From: Verrucomicrobia subdivision 3 bacterium UBA7542
GTDB taxonomy: Bacteria; Verrucomicrobiota; Verrucomicrobiia; Limisphaerales; UBA11358
DNA: 7,158 nt
Reading direction: 5' to 3'
Assembly: GCA_002479245.1 (NCBI GenBank)
Contig: DLMG01000290.1
Coordinates: forward strand, 2,775-9,932
This document shows positions 1 to 6,825 of the stretch, one piece after another. The position numbers were made by a program, and so were the translations under genes. The notes beneath the pieces are model-generated. The model had not been told where the DNA came from and searched no databases. It saw only the letters and a program-made list of their open reading frames with translations. The first letter of the stretch is position 1; each line of letters begins with the position of its first letter.

Positions 1-1100
1 CAATTCGTTCCGACCGGCGTCACCTGGCGGATCGTTTGGTTGTAAAGGTCCGATACATAGAGGTTGCCGTTCGCGTCCACCGCCACGCGCAGAGGCCCGT
101 CAAACCGCGCGGCGCTGCCCGTGCCGTCCGTGCTGCCTGTATTGTTGCCCGCCAGTCCGGCCAGGGTCGTTACCATACCCGCCGGCGTCACTTTGCGGAT
201 CGTGCCGTTACCTGAGTCCGCCACATAGACAGTGCCGTTCGTGTCCACCGCCACGCCGTCAGGATAATAAAACCGCGCGGCGGTCCCCGTCCCGTCATTT
301 GTGCCAAAAATCGAGAACGATCCCCCTCCGGCCAGGATCGTTCCCACGCCCCCCGAAACCTTGCCAATCGTGTGGTCATCTGTGTTCGCCACATAGAGGT
401 TGCCCGCGCTATCCACCGCCACGCCGGCGGGCCAATTAAGCCCCCCACTCCACGCGGTCGTCACTATCCAATTCGTTCCACTCGGCGTCACTTTGCGGAT
501 CACGTTGTTGCCTTCGTCCGCCACATAGACAGTGCCGTTCGTGGCCACCGTCAGGCCGAAAGGTAAATAAAATCGCGCGTTGCTCCCCGTCGCGTTCACG
601 TTGCCAGAATAACCCGCCAGTCCGGCCAGGGTCGTCACCACCCAATTCATTCCGACCGGCGTCACTTCTCGGATCGTGTGGTTTTCTGAGTCCGCCACAT
701 AGAGGTTGCCCGCGCTGTCCACCGCCACGCCGCCAGGCCCGTTAAACCGCGCAGCGCTGTTCGTACCATCCCCGCTGCCTGTATTGCCCGCCAGTCCGGC
801 CAGGGTCTTCACCACCCAATTGGTTCCCACCGGCGTCACTTCGCGGATCGTGTGGTTGCCGGTGTCCGCCACGTAGAGGTTGCCCGCGCTGTCCACCGCC
901 ACGCCGTTAGGATAATTAAACCGCGCGGCGCTCCCCATCCCGTCATTGGTTCCTGTGCAGCCGGCCAGTCCGGCCAGGGTCGTCACCACGCCCCCGGGCG
1001 TCATTTCGCGGATCGTACAGTTGACTGTGTCCGCCACATAGAGGTTGCCCGCGCTGTCCACCGCCACGCTGCAAGGAAACGCGAACTGCGCGCCGCTATT
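1..1100 (-). repeat. Seven tandem NHL coding repeats, near-identical at DNA level
   Basis: The conserved VAVD codons (plus-strand gtccac or its variants) recur at 75, 243, 411, 543, 717, 891 and 1056. The periods are 168, 168, 132, 174, 174 and 165 bases, all multiples of three. Identity extends beyond what the protein needs: an exact 40-base match covers 691-730 and 1030-1069. Two blade subtypes alternate. Most units read DSAGNLYVAD, while those near 543 and 243 read (A/D)TNGTVYVAD with different codons. The unit starting near 543 is about 40 bases short, having lost the LAGLAG linker. Confidence 0.9.
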
Positions 1101-1268
1101 CGTCCCGTCCATGCTGCCGTAGCCGGTGTTCCCGGCCAGGGTGATGAAGGTGTAGGGGGTATAAGTCGATTGTCCGCGGGCATGGGTGGCCGTCAACGCA
1201 GCCACGAGTAAGGCGAGGGCCAGTAATGCGCCATTGCCGTGTTTCATCGGTTTTTTGGTCGTTCTCAT
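1..1268 (-). CDS. Secreted NHL-repeat beta-propeller protein, N-terminal part (runs off the window)
   Basis: The reading frame is open from ATG at 1268 to the window edge (422 full codons plus two bases), so the C-terminus is missing. The start is chosen because GAGG lies 8 bases upstream and because it gives a good signal peptide: basic MRTTKKPMKHGN, a hydrophobic core at residues 13-25 (GALLALALLVAAL), and possible cleavage near THA30. ATG at 1247 is in frame but lacks that Shine-Dalgarno spacing. After the signal come seven NHL units of the form P-x-GVAVDSAGNLYVADTGNHTIREVTP, joined by TLAGLAG...DGTGSAARF linkers. NHL units fold as beta-propeller blades that bind proteins, glycans or nucleic acids; the ligand here is unknown. 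It follows the zinc-ribbon gene by 65 bases and probably belongs to the same operon. The role is inferred as an exported, possibly surface-bound, propeller. No catalytic domain is visible in the part seen. Confidence 0.9.
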   Translation of the reverse strand, partial: MRTTKKPMKHGNGALLALALLVAALTATHARGQSTYTPYTFITLAGNTGYGSMDGTNSGAQFAFPCSVAVDSAGNLYVADTVNCTIREMTPGGVVTTLAGLAGCTGTNDGMGSAARFNYPNGVAVDSAGNLYVADTGNHTIREVTPVGTNWVVKTLAGLAGNTGSGDGTNSAARFNGPGGVAVDSAGNLYVADSENHTIREVTPVGMNWVVTTLAGLAGYSGNVNATGSNARFYLPFGLTVATNGTVYVADEGNNVIRKVTPSGTNWIVTTAWSGGLNWPAGVAVDSAGNLYVANTDDHTIGKVSGGVGTILAGGGSFSIFGTNDGTGTAARFYYPDGVAVDTNGTVYVADSGNGTIRKVTPAGMVTTLAGLAGNNTGSTDGTGSAARFDGPLRVAVDANGNLYVSDLYNQTIRQVTPVGTN

Positions 1269-1276
1269 AATAATTT

Positions 1277-1280
1277 CCTC
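1277..1280 (-). promoter_or_regulatory. Shine-Dalgarno site of the NHL gene
   Basis: The minus strand reads AATGAGGAAATTATTATG. GAGG is 8 bases from ATG at 1268. It decides the start in favour of 1268 over the in-frame ATG at 1247. It is the clearest ribosome binding site in the window. Confidence 0.75.
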
Positions 1281-1333
1281 ATTTATTGTTGTTTTCTTTA
1301 GTTTGTTGGTTTGAACGAATTTCTCTGTCCTAA

Positions 1334-1663
1334 TTACATAAGCGCCATTTCTTCCGAGTTTGCTTCACGAAAAATCGAAAATTCTTCAGTCGCGCCTCCG
1401 AAGATTGCCTCCTTTCGCGGCGGTTCCGGCCGGTCTGGCTTGCGAGCGAGCGAGATCCCCTTTGGCGGTAGCACGTTCCCGGACGGGACAAAGGTGGCCC
1501 AAGTCTTGCCGGATTCGGGGTTATACTCGGCCGTTCGGCCGGGAATCGGCGGCACGCGGATCAGGTGATGGCAGTTGGGGCATTGAATCTCGCGGCCCGA
1601 TGCCTGCTCGTCGCATTGCAGGTGCTGCTCGCAGTGCAGACAGGTGAATTTGAATTGGTTTAT
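1334..1663 (-). CDS. Zinc-ribbon protein with abnormal start (ATA at the expected ATG)
   Basis: The frame between the kinase stop codon and the TAA at 1334 is open for 119 codons. From the ATA at 1663 it reads (I)NQFKFTCLHCEQHL, then REIQCPNCHHLIRVPPIPG, and ends SEEMALM. Two CxxC knuckles (Cys8/Cys11 and Cys28/Cys31, counting ATA as 1) form a zinc ribbon of the FKFxCPHC...CPxC type that I associate with Verrucomicrobiota. The rest, about 70 residues, is Pro- and charge-rich with no recognised domain. There is no ATG, GTG or TTG between the kinase TAG and the ribbon. The first GTG, at 1555, would remove all four cysteines. Possible explanations are an ATA start, coupling to the kinase stop 30 bases upstream, amber readthrough as a kinase C-terminal extension, a sequencing error (C to T at 1661 on the plus strand), or a lost start. 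The ribbon identity is firm; expression is not. Confidence 0.65.
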   Translation of the reverse strand: MNQFKFTCLHCEQHLQCDEQASGREIQCPNCHHLIRVPPIPGRTAEYNPESGKTWATFVPSGNVLPPKGISLARKPDRPEPPRKEAIFGGATEEFSIFREANSEEMALM

Positions 1664-1693
1664 GGCTTTCAGGGGGTTGGCTTTGTTTTGTTG

Positions 1694-4600
1694 CTACGGA
1701 CCTGAAGCGGGTGTTGTCTTTTCCGCTGCGTTGATCTCCGCCCACGATGGGGCCCGCCAAATTTGCAAGACTCCAGTCGCGTCCAATGTGCCAATCGTAT
1801 TGCCATCCGGCGAGACCGCCGTGCTATTGTGCGATGCGCCTTGGCCTTCGATGGTGAGAACGTCCTGCCAGCTTTCGGTGTCCCAGAGCTGGACCGCCTG
1901 ACCGCCGCTGCTGGCGGTAACCAATCGTTTGCCGTCCGGCGAAAAGGCCATTGAACGAAACCTCCAGAAGAAGCCGCGCAGCGTGGCCACTTCCCGCCAA
2001 CTGGCTGTGTCCAACACTTGGATATAACCATGAACACTGGCGATGAGAAAGCGCCGCCCATCCGGTGAGAATGTTGATCGGTCAGTTTGCAGAATCCCAA
2101 CATCTAATTGCAGAGTCTTTTGCTCTGCCAGATTTCTAACCTGAACCCGGTCACGGTAGCGGACGCCGGTTACACACAAACTCTCGTCCGGCGACAAGCT
2201 GGTTGGAAGGTAGTTGGCAGGCCAAGACTGTATTTCCGAAGCCGTCGTGAGGTCCCATTCTTGAAGTGAACCGCCCGCGCCGGCGAGCAACTTCCTTCCG
2301 CCATCCAAGAATGCCACCGGGACGAATATAGGCGCTGTGTTTGTCAATTGACACGATAAGACGTGGCGCGGCACGTCCCAAACCCGCATCAGCCCGTTGC
2401 TGGAACCAACGGCCAGAAACTGTCCGTCGCGGGAAAAGACGTGAAACCAAACAAGATCGAAGCCGCGTATCAAGATGCCGCCGACCTCCAACAGCGGTTC
2501 TCTCTGTCCGAATTCAGATCCCGACCATCGAGTCACGCGCCCACTCTGATCAAGAGTCACAATTGACTGGCTGTCCGGCGAAAAGCGGAAGGCGGTGACA
2601 TTGTCTGGGATGGTGAGCTGCGGCTCTCTCGGGTGAGTGACGGACGTGTCCCAGATACGAACCGTGCCGTCTCTGCCGCCGCTGGCCAGGGTCTTTTCAT
2701 CAGGCAACAGCGCCAGGCACCACACCGGCTCACGATGGCCACGCAATAGGTCCATGCACTTGCCATTGGTAACATCCCAGATGCGAATCGTCCCGTCGGT
2801 GCTGCTTGAGGCCAGACGTTTGCTGTCGGGCAAAAAAAACAGGGAACTCACAAACGAGGAATGGCCTTCCAGACGCTTCGTCTCGTTGCCAACGGCAACA
2901 TCCCAAAGACGAATATCTTTCTCCTCGTATCCGGCCGCGGAGGCCAGGAGCTTTTGGTCTGGCGAAAAGGCCAATGCCGTAATTCGCAATTTCGAGCCCA
3001 AGGCACTCCAAAGCTCCTTGCCGTCGTGCAAGTCAATAATGTGAATCCACCCACCCGGCGAGCCATAGGCCGCCAAATGCAAGTCGGGCGTTACGGCAAA
3101 AGCATTCGCGTGCTGTCCCAAGGACGGCTGTTCTACAGCATAACTGACCAGCCTGGTCCCGTCGGCCACACGCCAGAGAGTCATCCACCCTTTCGTGCCG
3201 GACGTGGACGTCAGTAACGTCCGCCCGTCGCTGGAAAACGCCAAACCCATGCAATAACTTTCTAAGGGCCATTCAGAAGTCATTCGCCGCGTTGCCGTAT
3301 TCCACAGATGCAAGATGAATCGTGGCTGCCCGGAGGATAAAGAGGTGGCACTGGCAAATGCCAGCAACGGTTCAGTGGGTGAGAAGGCGGCGCGGACTAA
3401 CCCTTCGTCTTTCGCCAGACGAATTAACTCTTGTCGCGTTAGTAAGTCCCATACCGCCAGCCCGCCACGGAACTCTCCAATCGCCAGCCACTGACCGTCT
3501 TGAGAAACAGCCAGCGAGTCGACCTCGTTCGATTCCTGGCAGAGGGTGAACAAGACATCGCTGCGGCATTGTTGCCAGAGGTAACGCCATTCCCACCCGC
3601 GCAAGTCTCTTTGGCCGGGCTGCGGCCGCTGCCGATCGAGCAGCTCTTGCGCGCGACCAAGGTTGTTTCCATCCAGCGCCTGCTTGGCCACGTTCATATC
3701 CGAAGCATAGGCGCGCTGACGGGCGGCGAGTTCTTCGGCTTGCGCTTGCCGGCGCAGTTTAGCTTCGTTGGCTTGTGCCGTCAGAGCTTCCCGTTTGGCG
3801 TGAGTAGCCCTAACCGCCTGCCAGGTGCTCACAATAGTGCCAAGGACCAATACGCCGCTCACCACCGCCGCTGCGGTGAAGACCAGCTTGTTCCGACGCA
3901 CCAGTTTCTGGAACCGGTAGAGTTTGCCGGGTGGGCGGGCCAAGACCGGCTCGTTATTCAAGTGACATAGAATGTCATCGGCCAGCCCGTTGGCCGTCTC
4001 GTAACGGCGTGTCCGGTCCTTCTCCAGACACTTCATCACGATCCAGTCCAAATCCCCACGCACGACGTGAATCAGTTGCGGCGGCTCGGAATGACGTCGC
4101 TTGGCCACCGTGGTCTGATCGGCTGCTTCCAACGTGCTAATCCGCGTCGAAGGCCGCACCGGTTCCCGCTCCCGGATGATCCGCCGCATCTCGTTCAGGC
4201 CCGCCGCCACCAGTTCCTGCGCGTCAAACGGTGTCTGCCCCGTCAACAGTTCGTAGAGCAACACCCCCAACGCGTAGATGTCGCTGCGCGTATCAATGTC
4301 CAATGTGCTCATCTCCGCCTGCTCTGGACTCATGTACGCCGGCGTGCCGATAAACTGCTCGAACGCTGTGAACAGCGTCTTGTCCGTCAACACTTGCCCC
4401 GAGGTCGCCTTGGCGATGCCAAAATCAATGATCTTCGGCAGTGGTTTCCCATCATGCACGGTCACCAGTATGTTCGAGGGCTTGATGTCCCGGTGGATGA
4501 TGCCCTTCTGATGCGCGTGCTGGATGGCATGACAGATCTGGACAAACAGGTTCAGCCGTTCCTCGGTCGAAAGGTTGTTCTGGTCGCAGTAGTCGGTGAT

Positions 4601-5110
4601 CTTGATGCCGCGCACCAGTTCCATAACGAAGTAGGGCCGGCCGGTGTCGGTCGCGCCGGCATCGAGCACCTTGGCGATATTCGGATGGTCCATCAGCGCC
4701 AGGGCCTGGCGCTCGGCTTCAAACCGGGCGATGACCGCTTTGGTGTCCATCCCCAGCTTGATGACCTTGAGCGCAACCCGGCGGCGGATGGGCTGTTCCT
4801 GTTCGGCCATATAAACGACGCCGCAGCCGCCTTCGCCGATTTGCTGCAACAACTTGTAGCGCCCGATGCGGTCGCCGGGCTTCTCGGTGAGTGGTGCGGG
4901 AAGGACGATGGTGGAATGCTGTGGTGGAGCAACCGGGTCTTCAAGAAACGCGCCGGCTTGATCGTGGGCCAGCAAGAGTTTCTCGACTTCTGCGCGCAAC
5001 CCGTCGTCGCCACGACAGGCGCCGTCCAAATAAGCTGCTCGTTCGGCTGGTGAGTTCCGGGCTGCCGCCTCGGCCAGAACCTGTTTGATTCGTTCCCAGT
5101 CTGTGCTCAT
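1694..5110 (-). CDS. Membrane Ser/Thr protein kinase (PknB type) with WD40 ectodomain
   Basis: This transmembrane eukaryotic-like kinase has 1138 residues from ATG 5110 (MSTDWERIK). An in-frame GTG at 5140 would add 10 residues, but MSTDWER is the more family-like beginning. Residues 1-80 are a helical leader. The kinase domain spans about 83-360 and has a complete set of catalytic residues: glycine loop IGEGGCGVVY at 91-100, Lys115 in VALKVI, Glu133, HRDIKPSN from 206 (catalytic Asp208), DFG at 229-231, and GTPAYMSPE ending at 263. A single membrane helix lies at about 409-430, then a charged coiled coil at about 431-472, an LRGWEWRYLW motif near 503-512, and about 14 WD40-like units to the end, enough for two seven-bladed propellers. 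The kinase should be cytoplasmic and the propellers outside the membrane. It lies 89 bases after the sigma gene, its likely partner. The target and ligand are not shown by the sequence. Confidence 0.95.
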   Translation of the reverse strand: MSTDWERIKQVLAEAAARNSPAERAAYLDGACRGDDGLRAEVEKLLLAHDQAGAFLEDPVAPPQHSTIVLPAPLTEKPGDRIGRYKLLQQIGEGGCGVVYMAEQEQPIRRRVALKVIKLGMDTKAVIARFEAERQALALMDHPNIAKVLDAGATDTGRPYFVMELVRGIKITDYCDQNNLSTEERLNLFVQICHAIQHAHQKGIIHRDIKPSNILVTVHDGKPLPKIIDFGIAKATSGQVLTDKTLFTAFEQFIGTPAYMSPEQAEMSTLDIDTRSDIYALGVLLYELLTGQTPFDAQELVAAGLNEMRRIIREREPVRPSTRISTLEAADQTTVAKRRHSEPPQLIHVVRGDLDWIVMKCLEKDRTRRYETANGLADDILCHLNNEPVLARPPGKLYRFQKLVRRNKLVFTAAAVVSGVLVLGTIVSTWQAVRATHAKREALTAQANEAKLRRQAQAEELAARQRAYASDMNVAKQALDGNNLGRAQELLDRQRPQPGQRDLRGWEWRYLWQQCRSDVLFTLCQESNEVDSLAVSQDGQWLAIGEFRGGLAVWDLLTRQELIRLAKDEGLVRAAFSPTEPLLAFASATSLSSGQPRFILHLWNTATRRMTSEWPLESYCMGLAFSSDGRTLLTSTSGTKGWMTLWRVADGTRLVSYAVEQPSLGQHANAFAVTPDLHLAAYGSPGGWIHIIDLHDGKELWSALGSKLRITALAFSPDQKLLASAAGYEEKDIRLWDVAVGNETKRLEGHSSFVSSLFFLPDSKRLASSSTDGTIRIWDVTNGKCMDLLRGHREPVWCLALLPDEKTLASGGRDGTVRIWDTSVTHPREPQLTIPDNVTAFRFSPDSQSIVTLDQSGRVTRWSGSEFGQREPLLEVGGILIRGFDLVWFHVFSRDGQFLAVGSSNGLMRVWDVPRHVLSCQLTNTAPIFVPVAFLDGGRKLLAGAGGSLQEWDLTTASEIQSWPANYLPTSLSPDESLCVTGVRYRDRVQVRNLAEQKTLQLDVGILQTDRSTFSPDGRRFLIASVHGYIQVLDTASWREVATLRGFFWRFRSMAFSPDGKRLVTASSGGQAVQLWDTESWQDVLTIEGQGASHNSTAVSPDGNTIGTLDATGVLQIWRAPSWAEINAAEKTTPASGP

Positions 5111-5199
5111 AGAATTGATTCCGATCAACAATCCCTTCACCCATACATGCGCCGTGGCCGGCCGGTTTGCTTCAAGAAATCGGCTGGCGTTCAGTAATT

Positions 5200-5769
5200 C
5201 TATTTGCCCGGCTCGTCCGGCAGGCGAACGCGCCGGAAGAGCCAGGCGCGGGCGAAAACCCAGGCCCGGTCGGCGGTGCTGCGGGAGATGCCCAGTTGCG
5301 CGGCGGCTTCCGCCTGAGTCAGGCCGGTGAAAAAGCGCAGGTTGACGAGTTCCGCTGCGGCGGAGTCCACCTTCGCCAGTTGGGTCAGCGCTTCATCGAG
5401 AGCCAGCAAATCGTCGTCGGGCAACGGGCAGGCCAATTCCACCGCGTCCACCTCGACCCGTTGGCACCCGCCGCCGTGCTTGAGCCGCTGCTTGCGGCGG
5501 GCGTTTTCGACCAGGATCCGCCTCATCGCTTCGGCTGCCGCTGCGAAGAAGTGCCTTTGCCCTTCCCACTCGCGGCTTTCCGCGCCAGCGACCCGCAGCC
5601 AGGCTTCGTGAACCAGCGAGGTGGCCTGGAGGGTTTGGCCGGGGCGTTCCTGGGAAAGCTTGTTCGCGGCCAGGCGGCGCAATTCGTCATAGACCAGAGG
5701 CAGCAGTTCCGCGCTCGTGTGCGCTTCGCCGCGCTCGATTGCCTGCAACATGCCGGTCACGTCAACCAC
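5200..5769 (-). CDS. ECF-type RNA polymerase sigma factor (planctomycete/verrucomicrobial type)
   Basis: The product has 189 residues from GTG 5769 (MVDVTGMLQAIERG), chosen because this family typically begins MSDVTxIL; GTG 5760 and ATG 5751 are shorter alternatives. Sigma region 2 covers about 20-95, including LPLVYDELRRLAA, the segment PGQTLQATSLVHEAWLRV (43-60) and HFFAAAAEAMRRILVENARRK. After a linker, region 4 covers about 123-180 with the helix-turn-helix TQAEAAAQLGISRSTADRAW, which reads the -35 element. Such factors direct core RNA polymerase to a small regulon. The DD(L)VQE-type acidic stretch usual in ECF region 2 is replaced by QATSLVHE, putting Thr50 and Ser51 at the acidic positions. 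No anti-sigma gene is adjacent; the next gene is a Ser/Thr kinase, an arrangement known from kinase-linked ECF groups. Control by phosphorylation is therefore inferred. Confidence 0.93.
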   Translation of the reverse strand: MVDVTGMLQAIERGEAHTSAELLPLVYDELRRLAANKLSQERPGQTLQATSLVHEAWLRVAGAESREWEGQRHFFAAAAEAMRRILVENARRKQRLKHGGGCQRVEVDAVELACPLPDDDLLALDEALTQLAKVDSAAAELVNLRFFTGLTQAEAAAQLGISRSTADRAWVFARAWLFRRVRLPDEPGK

Positions 5770-6037
5770 AACCCATTACTTTCGATGCGGTACTGCTGTC
5801 GTTCCCCTGAATGCCCCTGCGTCCTGGCCTTCAATGGACCGGACAAAACCTCATCCCGGCTTTCCCTTCCCAAAAAGGAAAACCAAACACAGGTTCGTTC
5901 GCTTAAGAGCTTTAACTGCCGGCGGGGCGTTGGCTGAAACGCGTCAGCGTCTCGTTTCGGTAGGTATGGTTCGCGTATCAAATTGCCTGAAACTTGTCAA
6001 GACCGAAAAACGACATCATGGATGCAAGGATGACATC
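5770..6037. other. Leader upstream of the sigma operon, no gene seen
   Basis: These 268 bases separate the sigma start from the inverted-repeat element at 6038. I see no convincing coding sequence: frames that stay open here have no family-like protein and run into known features. It should hold the promoter of the minus-strand operon. A possible -35 hexamer is listed separately. Confidence 0.5.
5995..6000 (-). promoter_or_regulatory. Possible -35 hexamer TTGACA for the sigma-kinase operon
   Basis: The minus strand reads TTGACAAGTTTCAGGCAATT, followed by TGATACGCG. The -35 is a perfect match to the consensus, but no good -10 lies at 16-18 bases. The nearest candidates (GATACG, ATACGC) are poor. 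It lies about 225 bases upstream of the sigma start. An autoregulated operon would instead carry an ECF-type promoter, which I cannot recognise by eye. Confidence 0.2.
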
Positions 6038-6238
6038 CGCCCTCACCCCGGCCAAACTCATTCCCTCACCCGTCCTGCGGCCACCCTCTCCCATCCGATG
6101 GGCGAGGGAAAAAAGGGTGAATCGTTCGCCGCTCCTTTGAAAATTTATACGACTGGATTGGCCGGACACTCATCCGCAAAACCAGAAACAAGCGAAAGCT
6201 ATTTCCTCTCCTGGGGGAGAGGATAAAAGGTGAGGGCG
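6038..6238. repeat. 201-bp element with perfect 10-bp inverted ends and internal hairpins
   Basis: The left end CGCCCTCACC (6038-6047) is the exact reverse complement of the right end GGTGAGGGCG (6229-6238). Inside are two hairpins. One lies at 6084-6108 (CCCTCTCCCA / TGGGCGAGGG, one mismatch). The other lies at 6205-6222 (CCTCTCC, loop TGGG, GGAGAGG). No protein is encoded. It resembles the CCCTCACC/CCCTCTCCC interspersed repeats of many GC-rich genomes, or a non-autonomous MITE-like element. I could not identify a target-site duplication. Its right end is about 30 bases from the four-helix-bundle stub. Confidence 0.6.
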
Positions 6239-6268
6239 AGCGTAAATACTCATTCCACTAGAAACGTC

Positions 6269-6325
6269 GAGGAAGCTAAAATGTTGAGTGGTTTAAGAAA
6301 ATCACTGCTTGAACATTCTTCCTGA
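6269..6325 (+). pseudogene. 3' stub of a four-helix-bundle (S23-type) gene
   Basis: In the plus frame ending at TGA 6323-6325 the sequence reads EEAKMLSGLRKSLLEHSS and stops. This matches the C-terminus of the intact gene downstream, KQSKMLSGLRRSLLENPA. Fifteen bases are identical (6277-6291 and 6741-6755). The 29 bases starting just after this stop (6328-6356) match 6825-6853 downstream of the intact gene at 27 of 29 positions. The frame stays open a little further upstream (VNTHSTRNV), but no family sequence or start is found before the inverted-repeat element at 6038-6238. This is a truncated paralog, with codons more AT-rich than those of the intact copy. It is too short to be functional. 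Confidence 0.75.
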
Positions 6326-6327
6326 CC

Positions 6328-6416
6328 ATCAACTCTCAACAAAAGACCCTCAACCATGTTTCACCGAAAGCTTGACTCTCAACCCTCAACCAACAACCCT
6401 CAACCAGCAACCAACC
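6328..6416 (+). repeat. CTCAACC-type array between stub and intact four-helix-bundle gene
   Basis: The stretch is C/A-rich with repeated CTCAACC, CAACCCTCAACC and CCAACAACCCTCAACC words, interrupted by a short non-repeat piece around 6357-6374. It begins two bases after the stub's stop and ends 10 bases before the ATG at 6427. The same words recur at 6825-6865 and 7089-7111. The repeat is imperfect, with periods near 7 and 13. Confidence 0.8.
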
Positions 6417-6426
6417 AATAAATGAT

Positions 6427-6789
6427 ATGTTCAACTTTGAAAAATTGGAAGTCTGGCAGGAAGCGATTAATTTTGCGGATACGGTTTATACCCTCACCCG
6501 GGCATTTCCAGACGAAGAACGGTTCGGCTTGACGAACCAGATGCGGCGGGCGGCGGTTTCCATTTCGTCGAACCTTGCCGAAGGAAGCTCCCGGGCGTCA
6601 CGGCCGGATTTCGCCCGTTTTGTTGAGATTGCCACCGGCTCGTTGTTCGAAGTCGTTTCACAAGCAACCATTTCAAAGCGACAGGGCTTTTTGTCGGAGA
6701 CGGATTTTAATCGTTTGTATGGCGCCTGTGAAAAACAAAGTAAAATGTTGAGTGGCCTGCGCCGGTCGTTGCTCGAAAACCCCGCTTAA
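6427..6789 (+). CDS. Four-helix-bundle protein, S23 / 23S rRNA intervening-sequence family
   Basis: The product is a 120-residue protein of normal family length: MFNFEKLEVWQEAINFADTV at the start, FPDEERFGLTNQMRRAAVSI at about 27-46, SSNLAEGSSRA at 47-57, a central FARFVEIATGSLFEV and the C-terminal MLSGLRRSL. The family (TIGR02436-like) forms four-helix bundles that often oligomerise. Members occur in 23S rRNA intervening sequences and as free genes, and Avd of diversity-generating retroelements has the same fold. The cellular role is unknown. No reverse transcriptase or rRNA is present here, so an Avd or intervening-sequence role is unsupported. The start codon follows a CTCAACC array with no Shine-Dalgarno site. 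The direction is opposite to the large operon. A truncated paralog lies just upstream, and repeats flank the gene on both sides. Confidence 0.93.
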   Translation: MFNFEKLEVWQEAINFADTVYTLTRAFPDEERFGLTNQMRRAAVSISSNLAEGSSRASRPDFARFVEIATGSLFEVVSQATISKRQGFLSETDFNRLYGACEKQSKMLSGLRRSLLENPA

Positions 6790-6796
6790 CCCCCTG

Positions 6797-6825
6797 TCCT
6801 CCATAGCGCTTTGCGCGACGGAGGA
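6797..6825. repeat. Palindromic repeat between gene stop and array
   Basis: TCCTCC (6797-6802) pairs with GGAGGA (6820-6825), with an inner GCGC...GCGC match around a TTTG loop. It sits between the stop of the four-helix-bundle gene and the second CTCAACC array. At the equivalent place in the upstream stub only two bases separate stop and array. It is probably an inserted REP-like palindrome. It has no T-run, so it is not a typical intrinsic terminator. Confidence 0.65.

Noticed and set aside
852..1211. Plus-strand frame with repeated VRHVEVARAVHRHA words
   Set aside because: The apparent protein repeat is the antisense reading of the NHL coding repeats.
4067..5053. 328-codon open frame on the plus strand
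   Set aside because: It lies wholly inside the kinase domain coding sequence on the other strand, and its translation is Arg/Gln/Leu-rich with no domain. It is a GC-driven antisense shadow.
5774..5776. ATG at 5776 as start of the sigma factor
   Set aside because: It is out of frame with the sigma coding sequence and meets a stop after four codons.
5167..5937. 256-codon open frame on the plus strand
   Set aside because: Most of it is antisense to the sigma factor, which has clear sigma 2 and sigma 4 motifs. The rest crosses the leader without recognisable protein features.
5717..6226. 169-codon open frame on the plus strand
   Set aside because: It begins inside the sigma gene and ends inside the inverted-repeat element; the translation looks like translated repeat.
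6038..6238. CRISPR-like or terminator interpretation of the hairpins
   Set aside because: There are no evenly spaced direct repeats with unique spacers, and no T-run follows either hairpin on either strand.
6427..6789. Avd accessory protein of a diversity-generating retroelement, or a 23S rRNA intervening sequence
   Set aside because: The fold family is compatible, but there is no reverse transcriptase, template/variable repeat pair or rRNA sequence in the window.
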